Source: Bacteroidales bacterium
GTDB taxonomy: Bacteria > Bacteroidota > Bacteroidia > Bacteroidales > WCHB1-69
Direction of reading: 5' to 3'
Assembly: GCA_017554325.1 (NCBI GenBank)
Contig: JAFZIP010000021.1
Location: 16,526 to 80,525 of the forward strand
Length of the DNA: 64,000 nt
Shown: piece by piece, positions 1 through 7,193 of the stretch
Numbering within the stretch: position 1 is the stretch's first letter
How the letters are laid out: each line of letters opens with the position of its first letter
The notes under the pieces: generated by a model
The model's input: only the letters and a program-made list of their open reading frames with translations
Database searches by the model: none
What the model was told of the DNA's origin: nothing
Made by a program: the position numbers and the translations under genes

Positions 1-353
1 TCGAAGTCGGCGGATTCCAGCAATTCGGCGGTCTTCTCATCGCGGACAAACATCTCCACGCAGTGCAGCTTAAGATTTGGGTTAATATCCAAGAGCCGCT
101 CTTTCATGACCTCCACTTTGCTTTTACCGATGGTGGAATGTAGCGCCGGCAGTTGGCGGTTCAGGTTGGTGACGGACACGGCGTCTGCATCCACGATGGT
201 CATCTTTCCGACGCCGGCGCGGCAGAGCATTTCGGCGGAGTATGCGCCTACGCCGCCCAGGCCCACTTGCAGCACATGCTTGTGCGCTAGCGCTGCCACT
301 TGATCAGGGCCTAGCAGCAGTTCCGTTCTCGCTAACCAGTTGTTCTCTTCCAT
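1..353 (-). CDS. tcdA: tRNA threonylcarbamoyladenosine dehydratase, 5' part (runs off the window)
   Basis: This is the first ~117 residues of a ThiF/MoeB/HesA-type E1-like protein; the C-terminus lies beyond the window edge. A Rossmann nucleotide-binding loop GLGGVG sits at residues 31-36, and the acidic strand end with the following DADAVSVTNLNRQ stretch at 55-67 is the usual E1-like ATP site. The opening RTELLLG followed by the loop is typical of Bacteroidales TcdA (also called CsdL or YgdL). TcdA uses ATP to cyclise t6A37 of ANN-decoding tRNAs to ct6A. The ATG is 5 bp after the stop of the deacetylase-like gene, so the two are probably co-transcribed from the promoter at 1707-1714. A thiamine or molybdopterin E1-like enzyme cannot be excluded without the C-terminus, but no thi or moa genes are adjacent. 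Confidence 0.85.
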   Translation of the reverse strand, partial: MEENNWLARTELLLGPDQVAALAHKHVLQVGLGGVGAYSAEMLCRAGVGKMTIVDADAVSVTNLNRQLPALHSTIGKSKVEVMKERLLDINPNLKLHCVEMFVRDEKTAELLESADF

Positions 354-358
354 GCGGT

Positions 359-1684
359 TTATTTATTCAGTTGGTGTACATATATGTTATAGTAAGCTGT
401 CCGGTAGTTGCGGCTCAGCAGATGGTTGTGCCATAGGATGATGAAATCGCCCTCCACGGCCTCGCAGCGTGCCCGCAGGCGGTTGATGATGCCGTTGCTC
501 TCCTCCATGCTTGCGTGCAAGTATTCCAGCAGGCTACCGTCCATCACGATGAGCGGGTGCTCGGTGATGTTGGTGACGCAGTCGTTGGCCAGGTCATAGA
601 GCGGGTAGGGGTGGCACGTGCCGCAACGGAAGCCGGGTTGCTCGGCATAGCAGAGCGTGTAATCGTCGGTGATACCGCACGCCTGCCAGACGGGGAGCGT
701 GCCGGGGCCGAAGCGCAGGTAGTGCTGGCGGCTGTGTGTGATGGGTGTGCCGGCAATCTTTTCCAGTCGCGCTTTTTCCACGCCAAACAGTTCGGTATTG
801 ACATAACTGCGGTAGCTGCCGTGCAGTCCGACCTTCATGTCTGCTTCTAAAATGGTATCTATGCAGTAGCGCACATTGGGATTCTCAATGTCGTAGGTGC
901 TGTCCGGCTCGCCGCTATGCTGCGCCTTGAAGAAAAAGACGGAGGACAGATGTCGTTCTTCAGATTGGCGAACCAACTCCAGGATGGCTGTGATATAGGG
1001 ATCTTGGCGGCTGTCGGCGCGCCATCGACGGTATTCTCGGATGGATTGAGCGGTCGCTTTCCAGCTGTATTCCAGCAGCAGGTCGCGCCCCGCGATGGAC
1101 TTGAACGCCTGCCACGGCGATTGAAAGCGGTTTAGCAAGTCAATGTCGTGCGAGGGGATGAATTGGTGCTGCCGGGGGATAATGTCGAGCTCGGGTTTCA
1201 AGAGTTCCGTGATCCACTTGCGTAGCAGCATGGCGTATTCATCCACCAAAGGAAGATGTATGAAGTCATAGTGTTTGGCCAGGCTGTCCTGGTAGCAGAA
1301 CCGCCCGTGTGTGTCGCGCGGGTGACCTTCTTCTTCCATTCGGGAAAGGAGCAGAAACGATGGCGTGACGAGGTCGTAGGGGATTTCCAGCTCGCCGTTG
1401 CCGTTTACGATTGGTTGTGCATGCTCGCTCAAGGATGATTGGAACACGGGGATGTCCGCTTTGCCGTCTGTGCTGGGCACGTGCGTGAGGGTGGCATTGC
1501 CCCGCAGGAGTTGGGCGGCCTCCTGATCGGACAGCAGGGCGAAGGATACCGTCAGTTGCTCACGGATGCACACTGTCACGGAATGTTCGTTCCGTGCCAC
1601 AGCGAAAGGGATGGCCTCGTGCGAGGGCATCGCGACCTTCAGCAGATGCGACAGGGTGTAGTGGATGGCGTTGTCGGTGAGCAT
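359..1684 (-). CDS. Polysaccharide-deacetylase-like protein (DUF7033-type N-terminus)
   Basis: The 441-residue protein has no signal peptide. Residues 1-~165 look like the DUF7033-type domain that precedes a divergent NodB-like fold in Bacteroidota. The second half carries SHDID at ~178-182 (the usual metal-binding HDxD region), LHGS at ~287-290 (the histidine of motif 2), and a C-terminal FIILWHNH that resembles the last NodB motif. Proteins of this type often sit in surface polysaccharide loci, but the substrate here cannot be read from sequence. The ATG lies about 23 bp downstream of a TATCTTTG -7 box. The gene is followed after 5 bp by tcdA, and it diverges from the MNT/HEPN pair across a 170 bp gap containing an 11 bp inverted repeat. 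Confidence 0.7.
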   Translation of the reverse strand: MLTDNAIHYTLSHLLKVAMPSHEAIPFAVARNEHSVTVCIREQLTVSFALLSDQEAAQLLRGNATLTHVPSTDGKADIPVFQSSLSEHAQPIVNGNGELEIPYDLVTPSFLLLSRMEEEGHPRDTHGRFCYQDSLAKHYDFIHLPLVDEYAMLLRKWITELLKPELDIIPRQHQFIPSHDIDLLNRFQSPWQAFKSIAGRDLLLEYSWKATAQSIREYRRWRADSRQDPYITAILELVRQSEERHLSSVFFFKAQHSGEPDSTYDIENPNVRYCIDTILEADMKVGLHGSYRSYVNTELFGVEKARLEKIAGTPITHSRQHYLRFGPGTLPVWQACGITDDYTLCYAEQPGFRCGTCHPYPLYDLANDCVTNITEHPLIVMDGSLLEYLHASMEESNGIINRLRARCEAVEGDFIILWHNHLLSRNYRTAYYNIYVHQLNK

Positions 1685-1706
1685 GCTCGTGTTTTTTTAC
1701 AAAATG

Positions 1707-1714
1707 CAAAGATA
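1707..1714 (-). promoter_or_regulatory. Bacteroidota -7 box for the deacetylase-tcdA operon
   Basis: TATCTTTG on the minus strand matches TAnnTTTG, 23 bp before the ATG at 1684. The expected -33 position falls in or beside the inverted repeat at 1724-1752. Confidence 0.65.
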
Positions 1715-1723
1715 ATAATTATT

Positions 1724-1752
1724 CAATTGCGAACACACTGCGTTCGCAATTG
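1724..1752. repeat. 11 bp inverted repeat upstream of the divergent genes
   Basis: CAATTGCGAAC (1724-1734) is exactly repeated in reverse complement at 1742-1752 with a 7-nt loop. It occupies the -33 region of the minus-strand promoter, so it may be an operator, or simply one of this genome's palindromic repeats. About 20 bp downstream is a lone half (GTAGGGGCG, ~1781-1789) of the palindrome family seen at 7334-7361. Confidence 0.6.
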
Positions 1753-1831
1753 GGAGTGTCTGGTAAAACTGCAGATTGACGGTGTAGGGGCGAAAATTTT
1801 TGCGTCTTTACGGTTGTAAATAGAAAAAGAG

Positions 1832-1839
1832 TATTTTTG
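1832..1839 (+). promoter_or_regulatory. -7 box of the MNT/HEPN pair
   Basis: TATTTTTG fits TAnnTTTG and is 15-21 bp upstream of the two candidate ATGs (1855, 1861). It overlaps an upstream in-frame TTG at 1837, which argues against that TTG being the start. Confidence 0.55.
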
Positions 1840-1854
1840 CACAGAAAAAAAGAA

Positions 1855-2175
1855 ATGGCAATGACCAGAAAAGAAATAGTGGCAAAGGCCAAGGAGGCCA
1901 TCCGGTCCATAGAGCCTGACGCTGAGATTATCCTGTTCGGCAGCGAAGCTCGAGGTGATGCACGACCCGACAGCGATATAGATTTGCTTGTCATGCTTTC
2001 GGGCGATAAAAAATCGATTGATCGTGAAATGGAAATCTGTGGTCAAATGATGTTGCTTGAAATACAAACGGGCATCAGCGTTAGCCCTAAGATATATTTG
2101 AAGAAAGATTGGTATAACCGTCCTTTCGTCACACCTTTTTATCTTAATGTCATGCGGGAGGGCATAGCATTATGA
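1855..2175 (+). CDS. Minimal nucleotidyltransferase (MNT) domain protein, HEPN/MNT pair
   Basis: This is a ~106-residue protein with the MNT signature GSEARGDARPDSDIDL (GSxARG followed by a paired-aspartate DxD) in its first third. The two aspartates are intact, so catalysis is plausible. In characterised HEPN/MNT toxin-antitoxin modules the MNT protein AMPylates or otherwise neutralises a HEPN ribonuclease. The ATG at 1855 (or 1861) is preferred because the -7 promoter box overlaps the more upstream TTG codon. The stop overlaps the HEPN start as ATGA, so translation is probably coupled. Function as an antitoxin is inferred from pairing only. Confidence 0.8.
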   Translation: MAMTRKEIVAKAKEAIRSIEPDAEIILFGSEARGDARPDSDIDLLVMLSGDKKSIDREMEICGQMMLLEIQTGISVSPKIYLKKDWYNRPFVTPFYLNVMREGIAL

Positions 2176-2585
2176 CGCAACAATGGGATAACGAGAGTAG
2201 AGATGCATTAATCGCTTATCGCATGAATCGTGCAGATGAAACGTTGCGAGAGGCGGACTTAATGATTAATGAACATCTTTATCATGGAGCAATTAACAGA
2301 TTGTATTATGCCTGTTACTATGCTTCCATTGCCATTCTGCTGAAGAAGGGTGTTCAAGCACAAACCCATTCCGGTGTGAAAACAATGATTGGGCTACACT
2401 TTGTTTCCAAAGGCCTGATCCCCATCGAAACGGGAAGAACTTTCACAACCCTTTTTGAAAGAAGACAAAGTGGAGATTACGATGATTTTGTCTTATGCGA
2501 TCAAGACGAAGCTAATGAATTGAGGACGAAAGCTATATCCTATATTGATTGTATAAAATCCTTGTTGTCTGAACAAGACAAATAA
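2172..2585 (+). CDS. HEPN domain protein, partner of the MNT protein
   Basis: The 137-residue all-helical protein contains the HEPN core: a RLYYACYYAS helix at ~43-52 and a C-terminal RRQSGDYDDF segment that fits an R-x4-Y variant of the HEPN RNase motif rather than the strict R-x4-6-H. It starts 4 bp inside the MNT gene (ATGA overlap). In such pairs the HEPN protein is usually the toxin or RNA-cleaving member. Because the motif histidine is replaced by tyrosine, activity is uncertain. A role in substrate-linked nucleotidyl transfer rather than toxicity is possible. Confidence 0.75.
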   Translation: MTQQWDNESRDALIAYRMNRADETLREADLMINEHLYHGAINRLYYACYYASIAILLKKGVQAQTHSGVKTMIGLHFVSKGLIPIETGRTFTTLFERRQSGDYDDFVLCDQDEANELRTKAISYIDCIKSLLSEQDK

Positions 2586-2683
2586 TTAATTTTTAACCCC
2601 AATTTTTCACCAAACCCCTATAGCGTATAGAGACAGAACAGACTTTTTAACATATTGACATAAAGCGTTTTCGCTTTTCTTTG

Positions 2684-2800
2684 GTATCTGAAATCTGCAA
2701 AATTTCTTTATTTATCATCCAAGAGAAAGACGAGAATGCTCGCGATTAAATCGTGGGCTTTCTTTATTTGGATGATAAGGTATTGCAGAACCTCAGATAC
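2684..2800 (+). ncRNA. Candidate structured RNA (117 nt extended hairpin)
   Basis: Paired segments, outside to inside, are GTATCTGA 2684-2691 with 2793-2800, TCTGCAA 2694-2700 with 2783-2789, TTATCATCCAA 2712-2722 with 2768-2778, and GAAAG 2725-2729 with 2758-2762. The apex carries two small hairpins (CGAG/CTCG and CGAT/ATCG). The mismatched internal loops with conserved pairing suggest a folded RNA rather than a simple terminator. A TTG (2655-2657) 18 bp before TTTCTTTG (2676-2683) is a plausible weak promoter. The rod-like shape with an asymmetric internal loop recalls 6S RNA, but no identity can be claimed. Confidence 0.4.
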
Positions 2801-2818
2801 GAATAACGAAGTTCACGA

Positions 2819-2896
2819 TTCTTTTTATGTTTGTGACGAAAGGCGGAGATGGTTTATAACCGACTGAAAAATCAATTAGTATAAACATAAAAAGAA
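2819..2896 (+). promoter_or_regulatory. 14 bp inverted repeat in the leader of the envelope cluster
   Basis: TTCTTTTTATGTTT (2819-2832) and its exact reverse complement (2883-2896) enclose a 50-nt loop. The right arm covers the purine-rich stretch directly before the ATG at 2903, so the stem could hide the translation start. It has no G+C-rich stem and is unlikely to be a terminator. Confidence 0.4.
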
Positions 2897-2902
2897 CAAG
2901 AA

Positions 2903-3877
2903 ATGAAAAAAACGACATTGTGGCTTATAGCCGTTTGCCTCATAGCGGTCTCACAAACTTTGACCGCACAATCTTCCGAGGCTGTTGCGGGTGCCAAGAA
3001 ACCAACCCTCACTGTCCTGCCAAGCGATAACTGGTGCGCAGCCCGATATTTTATGACCACCTACGACGACCAAGGAACGGAAGTAAAAATTCCCGATTAC
3101 ATGACCGCGTTTCAACAGGATTCGGAGTTACCGATGGTGATAGCCAATGTGGGAGCTCTGCTTACCGACTATGGCTATAGCATCAAGGATGCCGAGCAAG
3201 AGTTGAAAGCCATCATCGCCCGTGCACAAGAAGACAACGTGACCACCAGCTCCACCAGTCGCTCCTATTTAGCGGAATCGCCATTGGATGTGCTCAAGCG
3301 GCGGGTTAAAGCCGACATCCTGTTGCAAATCTGGTGGAAAGTGAACAAAGAAGCGATCGGGCACTCCGTCTCATTTACCATTGAGGCATTTGACACTTAC
3401 ACAAGCAAACGCATCGCCACCTACAGCGGTACCAGCACAGCTTCCGAAGAAATCATCCCTCGACTGTTGGCCAACACTATCCGTGAAAACATCGCTACAT
3501 TTGACCGACAGTTGACTTCTTGGTACAACCAAATGGAAACCAACGGCAGGGAGATTGTATTGACTGTGCGGTGTTGGGATAAATGGGATAAAAATCTCGA
3601 AACTGAATTTGGTGACAAAGAACTCACCGATTGGATAGACGAATGGATGGCAGCCAATACAGTGAATGGCCAATACAATCTCACCGATGGCACGGAAACA
3701 TTTGCACAATTCGAGCAGGTGATGATTCCCTTATGCGATGCCAATGGAAAAGCCTTGGATGCACGAGCCTTTGCCGTACAACTGCAACGACACCTCAAGA
3801 AAGAACCATTCCTCATCACTTCCAAAGTGATGATACGTGGGCTTGGTGAAGCCATCCTTGTTTTGGGTGAAAAATAA
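2903..3877 (+). CDS. Exported protein of unknown function (DUF6175-like)
   Basis: The 324-residue protein has a clear signal peptide (MKKTTLWLIAVCLIAVSQTLTAQ, cleavage near residue 23). The mature part begins with KPTLTVLPSDNWC and contains a long helical stretch (LLTDYGYSIKDAEQELKAII). A later block, ADILLQIWWKVN followed by alternating beta strands and THE phrase TYSGTSTAS, resembles the periplasmic alpha/beta domains of CsgG/LpoB-like and DUF6175 proteins. The DUF assignment is from memory of the pattern and moderate. It is the first gene of a same-strand cluster of five (gaps of 25, 37, 95 and 12 bp) and is preceded by the leader inverted repeat. The role is unknown; it is most likely periplasmic or outer-membrane associated. 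Confidence 0.65.
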   Translation: MKKTTLWLIAVCLIAVSQTLTAQSSEAVAGAKKPTLTVLPSDNWCAARYFMTTYDDQGTEVKIPDYMTAFQQDSELPMVIANVGALLTDYGYSIKDAEQELKAIIARAQEDNVTTSSTSRSYLAESPLDVLKRRVKADILLQIWWKVNKEAIGHSVSFTIEAFDTYTSKRIATYSGTSTASEEIIPRLLANTIRENIATFDRQLTSWYNQMETNGREIVLTVRCWDKWDKNLETEFGDKELTDWIDEWMAANTVNGQYNLTDGTETFAQFEQVMIPLCDANGKALDARAFAVQLQRHLKKEPFLITSKVMIRGLGEAILVLGEK

Positions 3878-3902
3878 TAATTAAAAAATTAATACTTCGC
3901 TT

Positions 3903-4874
3903 ATGAAAAAAATAATTGTATTATTTAGTGTTTTTTTAGGACTGTCACTTCCCGTTTTTTCTCAAAGTAAAGCCGAGCTCATCTCTCTATGTGTTTATCT
4001 TCCCACAAATATGGACATACCGGAGGCAGCATTGCAATATTTGGAAAACAAATTGGAGACATTCGCCACATCCAATGGGAACACGAACTTTTTATTATGT
4101 GACCGTTTCATTCTTACAGCCAAAATTGATGTTCTAAACAAAGACATCATAGCAGGTCCTCCGCAAAAAATCTCTCAAACTCTTTCAATCACCCTACAAA
4201 TCGGTGATGTCCAAGAGCATAAATTGTTTGCTTCCACAAACTTAACAGCCATAGGAACAGGTACTAATCTCACGAAATCCTATATGGAAGCATTTAAAAC
4301 ACTTAACAAAAACGACAAGCAAATTGTGGAATTTTTGGAAAAAGGAAAAGGAAAGGTGATAACCTACTATCAACAACAATGTGAACCAATTTGTCAGACT
4401 GCCACCCTGCTGGCTAACAGTCACCAATACGATGAAGCATTGTACAAATTGGCTGTTCTTCCCGACTTGGGAAACGAATGCTCAGAAAAAGTTCAGGACT
4501 TAATGGCGAATATTGCTATGCAAAAAATCAACACCGATGGACTCAATCTTCTGAATCAGGCGAAGCTATCTTGGACTAAAGAACAAAATGAAAACGGAGC
4601 TGTTTCTGCTGTATCTTTCTTATGTCAAATCCATCCATTAGCAGATTGTTATCCCGAAGTGGAAAAGCTGACTCATGAGATATCATCAAAGTTGGAGGCA
4701 GACGAAGGACAAAGATGGCAGTTCCAGTTAAAGCAATATAACGATCGTGTGCGCACAGAACGTCTAAAGATGCAAAACGAGAAAGAGGTGAGCAAAATGC
4801 AAATTGCGGCAGCACGGGACACAGCTGTGGCATTTGCCGAAAACCAGCCACAGCAGCAAATCATCCTTTGGTAA
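3903..4874 (+). CDS. Exported protein of unknown function, second gene of the envelope cluster
   Basis: The 323-residue protein has a signal peptide ending near FSQ (residue ~21). The N-terminal half is alpha/beta, with strands around VYLPTNMDIPEAALQYLENKL and a repeating T-I-L-Q-I pattern. This arrangement is seen in periplasmic proteins related to LpoB/CsgG-like folds, but no family was recognised. The C-terminal ~130 residues are helical and charged (EKVQDLMANI ... RTERLKMQNEKEVSKMQIAA), suggesting TPR-like helices followed by a short coiled coil. The start ATG at 3903 follows an AT-rich 25 bp spacer. It lies between two other exported proteins, so shared function in the envelope is inferred. 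Confidence 0.6.
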   Translation: MKKIIVLFSVFLGLSLPVFSQSKAELISLCVYLPTNMDIPEAALQYLENKLETFATSNGNTNFLLCDRFILTAKIDVLNKDIIAGPPQKISQTLSITLQIGDVQEHKLFASTNLTAIGTGTNLTKSYMEAFKTLNKNDKQIVEFLEKGKGKVITYYQQQCEPICQTATLLANSHQYDEALYKLAVLPDLGNECSEKVQDLMANIAMQKINTDGLNLLNQAKLSWTKEQNENGAVSAVSFLCQIHPLADCYPEVEKLTHEISSKLEADEGQRWQFQLKQYNDRVRTERLKMQNEKEVSKMQIAAARDTAVAFAENQPQQQIILW

Positions 4875-4911
4875 TATTTTAACAATCAATATAATAATTA
4901 AAAAAATCAAT

Positions 4912-6219
4912 ATGAAAAAGCTATTCTTTTGGGTTGTGTTCTGTATGACAACCTGTGCTCTTTGGGCACAAACCGATGTGACAATGGTAGTCTCTGGAGA
5001 GGGTAAAGATAAAGACGAAGCCACATTCAACGCCCTTCGAAGTGCCATTGAACAAACTTACGGCATGTTCGTGTCGACTAACACCACAGTACTGAACGAC
5101 CAGTTAGTGGCTGATGAAATAGTGTCTTTATCCTCTGGTAATATCAAGCATTTTGAATATGTAATGGAAACCACGCAACCAAACGGAAATGTTTACGTGA
5201 CCCTAAAGACCACGGTGAGCGTAGACAAGCTCACCTCTTTTTGCGAAAGCAAAGGGATGACAGCAGAACTGAAAGGCGACCTCTTCGCCATGAACATCAA
5301 GAAAATGGAGTTCGACAAATTGGCAGAAGAAAAGGCTGTGGAAAACCTTTGCAAACAGCTTGATCCAATGCTGTCGAACTTGTTTGATTATAAAATTGTA
5401 CCTCGTGATCCGAAAATGAGTGATAATGACAATGTGGATGTTGAGTACTTCATTTCTGCTTCAGCAAACGAAAATTTAATCACTTTTTGCAAAAGTATGG
5501 TTGACCAATTATATGCTATTTCATTATCAGAACAAGAGATAAACAACTACTTAAAAGTAAATAATAAAGTTAAGTATTTAGGGTTACACTACCCCTGCGC
5601 GATGGCTTCACTACCATTTCTTAACATGCTTTGTAAAAAGTATGACTTACAATTGAAAAAGACTACTGGTTATGGCATGGGTGTGTTAGCCAATATTTAT
5701 TTAATTAACCCTACCCTTGTTCGTAAGTTGTCTGTACAATCCTCCTATGAGAAAATTGGGGGTGAAAGAAAATATAAATCCGAAAATGAGAAAATAAAAA
5801 AAGAAATATCTACAATTCCAATTTCAGAGATGCCAACCGGGATAAACATCAGCTTTTCAGGAGACTTGGATTTAGAAGTGAATATTGAGTTGCCGCATTT
5901 TTACTTGAGATCTGAAAAATCTATGAAAATCATAGAAATATTATTTCAGCAATTTCTAAAACAATTGTATGCCGTTGAGATTTCAGATGGCCTACATACG
6001 ATATATCCTGATGCTGATTCTATGGTCTCTTCTTTCACTATTCGTGGTGAACATAGTGAGGAATTTGGTAATGCAGGTGTTTATGGAAATGGTTACTGGA
6101 GGTGGGACGGCGGAAGCCCTCTTTCCATATCAAGCATATTGATTTATAAAGGAACATTGCATTATAAGAAAGAAGATTTATCTAAAGTATCACAAATTTC
6201 GGTTAAGCATAAAGATTAA
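4912..6219 (+). CDS. Exported protein with LPP20/FlgT-N-like domain
   Basis: The 435-residue protein has a signal peptide ending at WAQ (residue ~20). Right after it comes VSGEGKDKDEATFNALRSAIEQTYG, the pattern of LPP20 and FlgT N-terminal domains (V.G.G....A...A...A), then strands KHFEYV and VYVTLKTTVSVDKL. The remainder (residues ~150-435) is not recognised. The reading frame is open upstream to 4804, but ATG 4912 is chosen because it gives the signal peptide and does not overlap the previous gene. Such domains occur in outer-membrane-associated assemblies. The central part of the gene is more A+T-rich than its neighbours (for example 5450-6050). Confidence 0.65.
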   Translation: MKKLFFWVVFCMTTCALWAQTDVTMVVSGEGKDKDEATFNALRSAIEQTYGMFVSTNTTVLNDQLVADEIVSLSSGNIKHFEYVMETTQPNGNVYVTLKTTVSVDKLTSFCESKGMTAELKGDLFAMNIKKMEFDKLAEEKAVENLCKQLDPMLSNLFDYKIVPRDPKMSDNDNVDVEYFISASANENLITFCKSMVDQLYAISLSEQEINNYLKVNNKVKYLGLHYPCAMASLPFLNMLCKKYDLQLKKTTGYGMGVLANIYLINPTLVRKLSVQSSYEKIGGERKYKSENEKIKKEISTIPISEMPTGINISFSGDLDLEVNIELPHFYLRSEKSMKIIEILFQQFLKQLYAVEISDGLHTIYPDADSMVSSFTIRGEHSEEFGNAGVYGNGYWRWDGGSPLSISSILIYKGTLHYKKEDLSKVSQISVKHKD

Positions 6220-6314
6220 ATCATAGAAAAGCAACAATTTTGAAAATAGATTGTCATAAAACTTTGCACAAAAATAGTGGAACTGTAAAAAAAACATCAA
6301 TAAAATCAAATATA

Positions 6315-6722
6315 ATGAAAATAATAATGCTTTCTGGCCCGGCCAGCAGTGGTAAAACGACTACCATTAATATGGTATATGAAGAACTTGTTCAATTAGG
6401 AGCATCACCAATTATTCCAAGACCAGCCTCTGTAAACATTCGAGATTTTGAAGCTTTGGTAGATTTCACATCCACTAAAGGGGTTTGTAATAAGATCGCT
6501 TTGGCCAGCTTTGGTGATTATTCTCTCGAAGTATTGCATCACATGTCATACTATGAAGGAATGGGGTGTGATGTGTTAATATGTACGTGTAGGGATTATT
6601 TCAGTCATCCTTTCAATAGATTGAAAAACAGATATGGCGGTTCTCACAGTGTAATAACAAAAGTTGCGCCAAACGATGTTGACAATCTTCGTGCGAGGAA
6701 CGCAATCATTTCTCTTATTTAA
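6315..6722 (+). CDS. Small P-loop NTPase/kinase-like protein
   Basis: The protein has ~135 residues from ATG 6315, which places Walker A (GPASSGKT, residues 8-15) directly after the first beta strand as in nucleotide/nucleoside kinases. The frame is open upstream to a TTG at 6240, but the extra residues are lysine-rich and lack family character. A DVLICTCRDY strand at ~90 could be the Walker B position, though it lacks the expected double acidic residues. It is short for a kinase (usual 170-220), so a lid or C-terminal part may be missing. It has no signal peptide although every neighbour is exported. Substrate unknown. Confidence 0.55.
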   Translation: MKIIMLSGPASSGKTTTINMVYEELVQLGASPIIPRPASVNIRDFEALVDFTSTKGVCNKIALASFGDYSLEVLHHMSYYEGMGCDVLICTCRDYFSHPFNRLKNRYGGSHSVITKVAPNDVDNLRARNAIISLI

Positions 6723-6734
6723 AAACCTCTACGT

Positions 6735-7193
6735 ATGAAACGGCTTTTATTTAGTTTGTTGATCATCCTCTCGGCGCTGTATGCCAATGCCCAAGGTTTC
6801 AACAACGACAAGACCGAACTATCGATGTTTGTGGAACGGATGTACCGTAACGCACCGTTTGAAGGAGTGAAAGTGATGCAAGACTACGACAACGAATACA
6901 TTCTCTCTGTGGTGGTCCTGCCTGTAGCCAACTATAGCTCCGAATCGGATATGAATCGCGTGGCTATGGTCAAGGCGCAACGGCAGGTCAGCACCTTCTT
7001 CAACGGCTCCACTATCACCTCCGACCTCGTCATCACCACCTCCGAAAATCCTATTGACAGTACCGTCACCACCTCTCTAACCGAAATCATCCGAGAGCGC
7101 AGCATCGGATACGTTCGACAATTGGAGTTGCTTACCACTTTCGCAGAGGAACAAGGTGCGATGAACGTGTTCGTATATTATAAGAAATTGTGA
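6735..7193 (+). CDS. Small exported protein, last gene of the envelope cluster
   Basis: The 152-residue protein has a signal peptide ending at NAQ (~20). The mature part shows the order helix (KTELSMFVERMY), strands (EYILSVVVLPV), and a VAMVKAQRQVSTFFNGSTI segment that recalls LPP20/FlgT-like domains, then closing strands (NVFVYYKKL). It stops at TGA 7191-7193. In the same frame beyond the stop, codons for DGANFKVYP form the start of a T9SS sorting domain that then continues one frame over (see 7194-7462). The functional protein may therefore once have been longer. Function unknown. Confidence 0.6.
   Translation: MKRLLFSLLIILSALYANAQGFNNDKTELSMFVERMYRNAPFEGVKVMQDYDNEYILSVVVLPVANYSSESDMNRVAMVKAQRQVSTFFNGSTITSDLVITTSENPIDSTVTTSLTEIIRERSIGYVRQLELLTTFAEEQGAMNVFVYYKKL

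Larger units (their letters stand above)
2586..2902 (+). other. 317 bp gene-free region with several RNA-like secondary structures
   Basis: No credible ORF is present. The region holds a short hairpin AAAGCG-TTTT-CGCTTT at 2662-2677, a long imperfect inverted repeat at 2684-2800, and a 14 bp inverted repeat at 2819-2832/2883-2896 whose right arm ends 6 bp before the ATG of the next gene. Confidence 0.7.

Noticed and set aside
4804..4911. Longer start for the LPP20-like gene
   Set aside because: It would overlap the preceding gene by 70 bp and bury the signal peptide inside the protein.
6240..6314. TTG start for the P-loop protein
   Set aside because: The added segment is Lys-rich and without family pattern; ATG 6315 puts the Walker A loop after the first strand.
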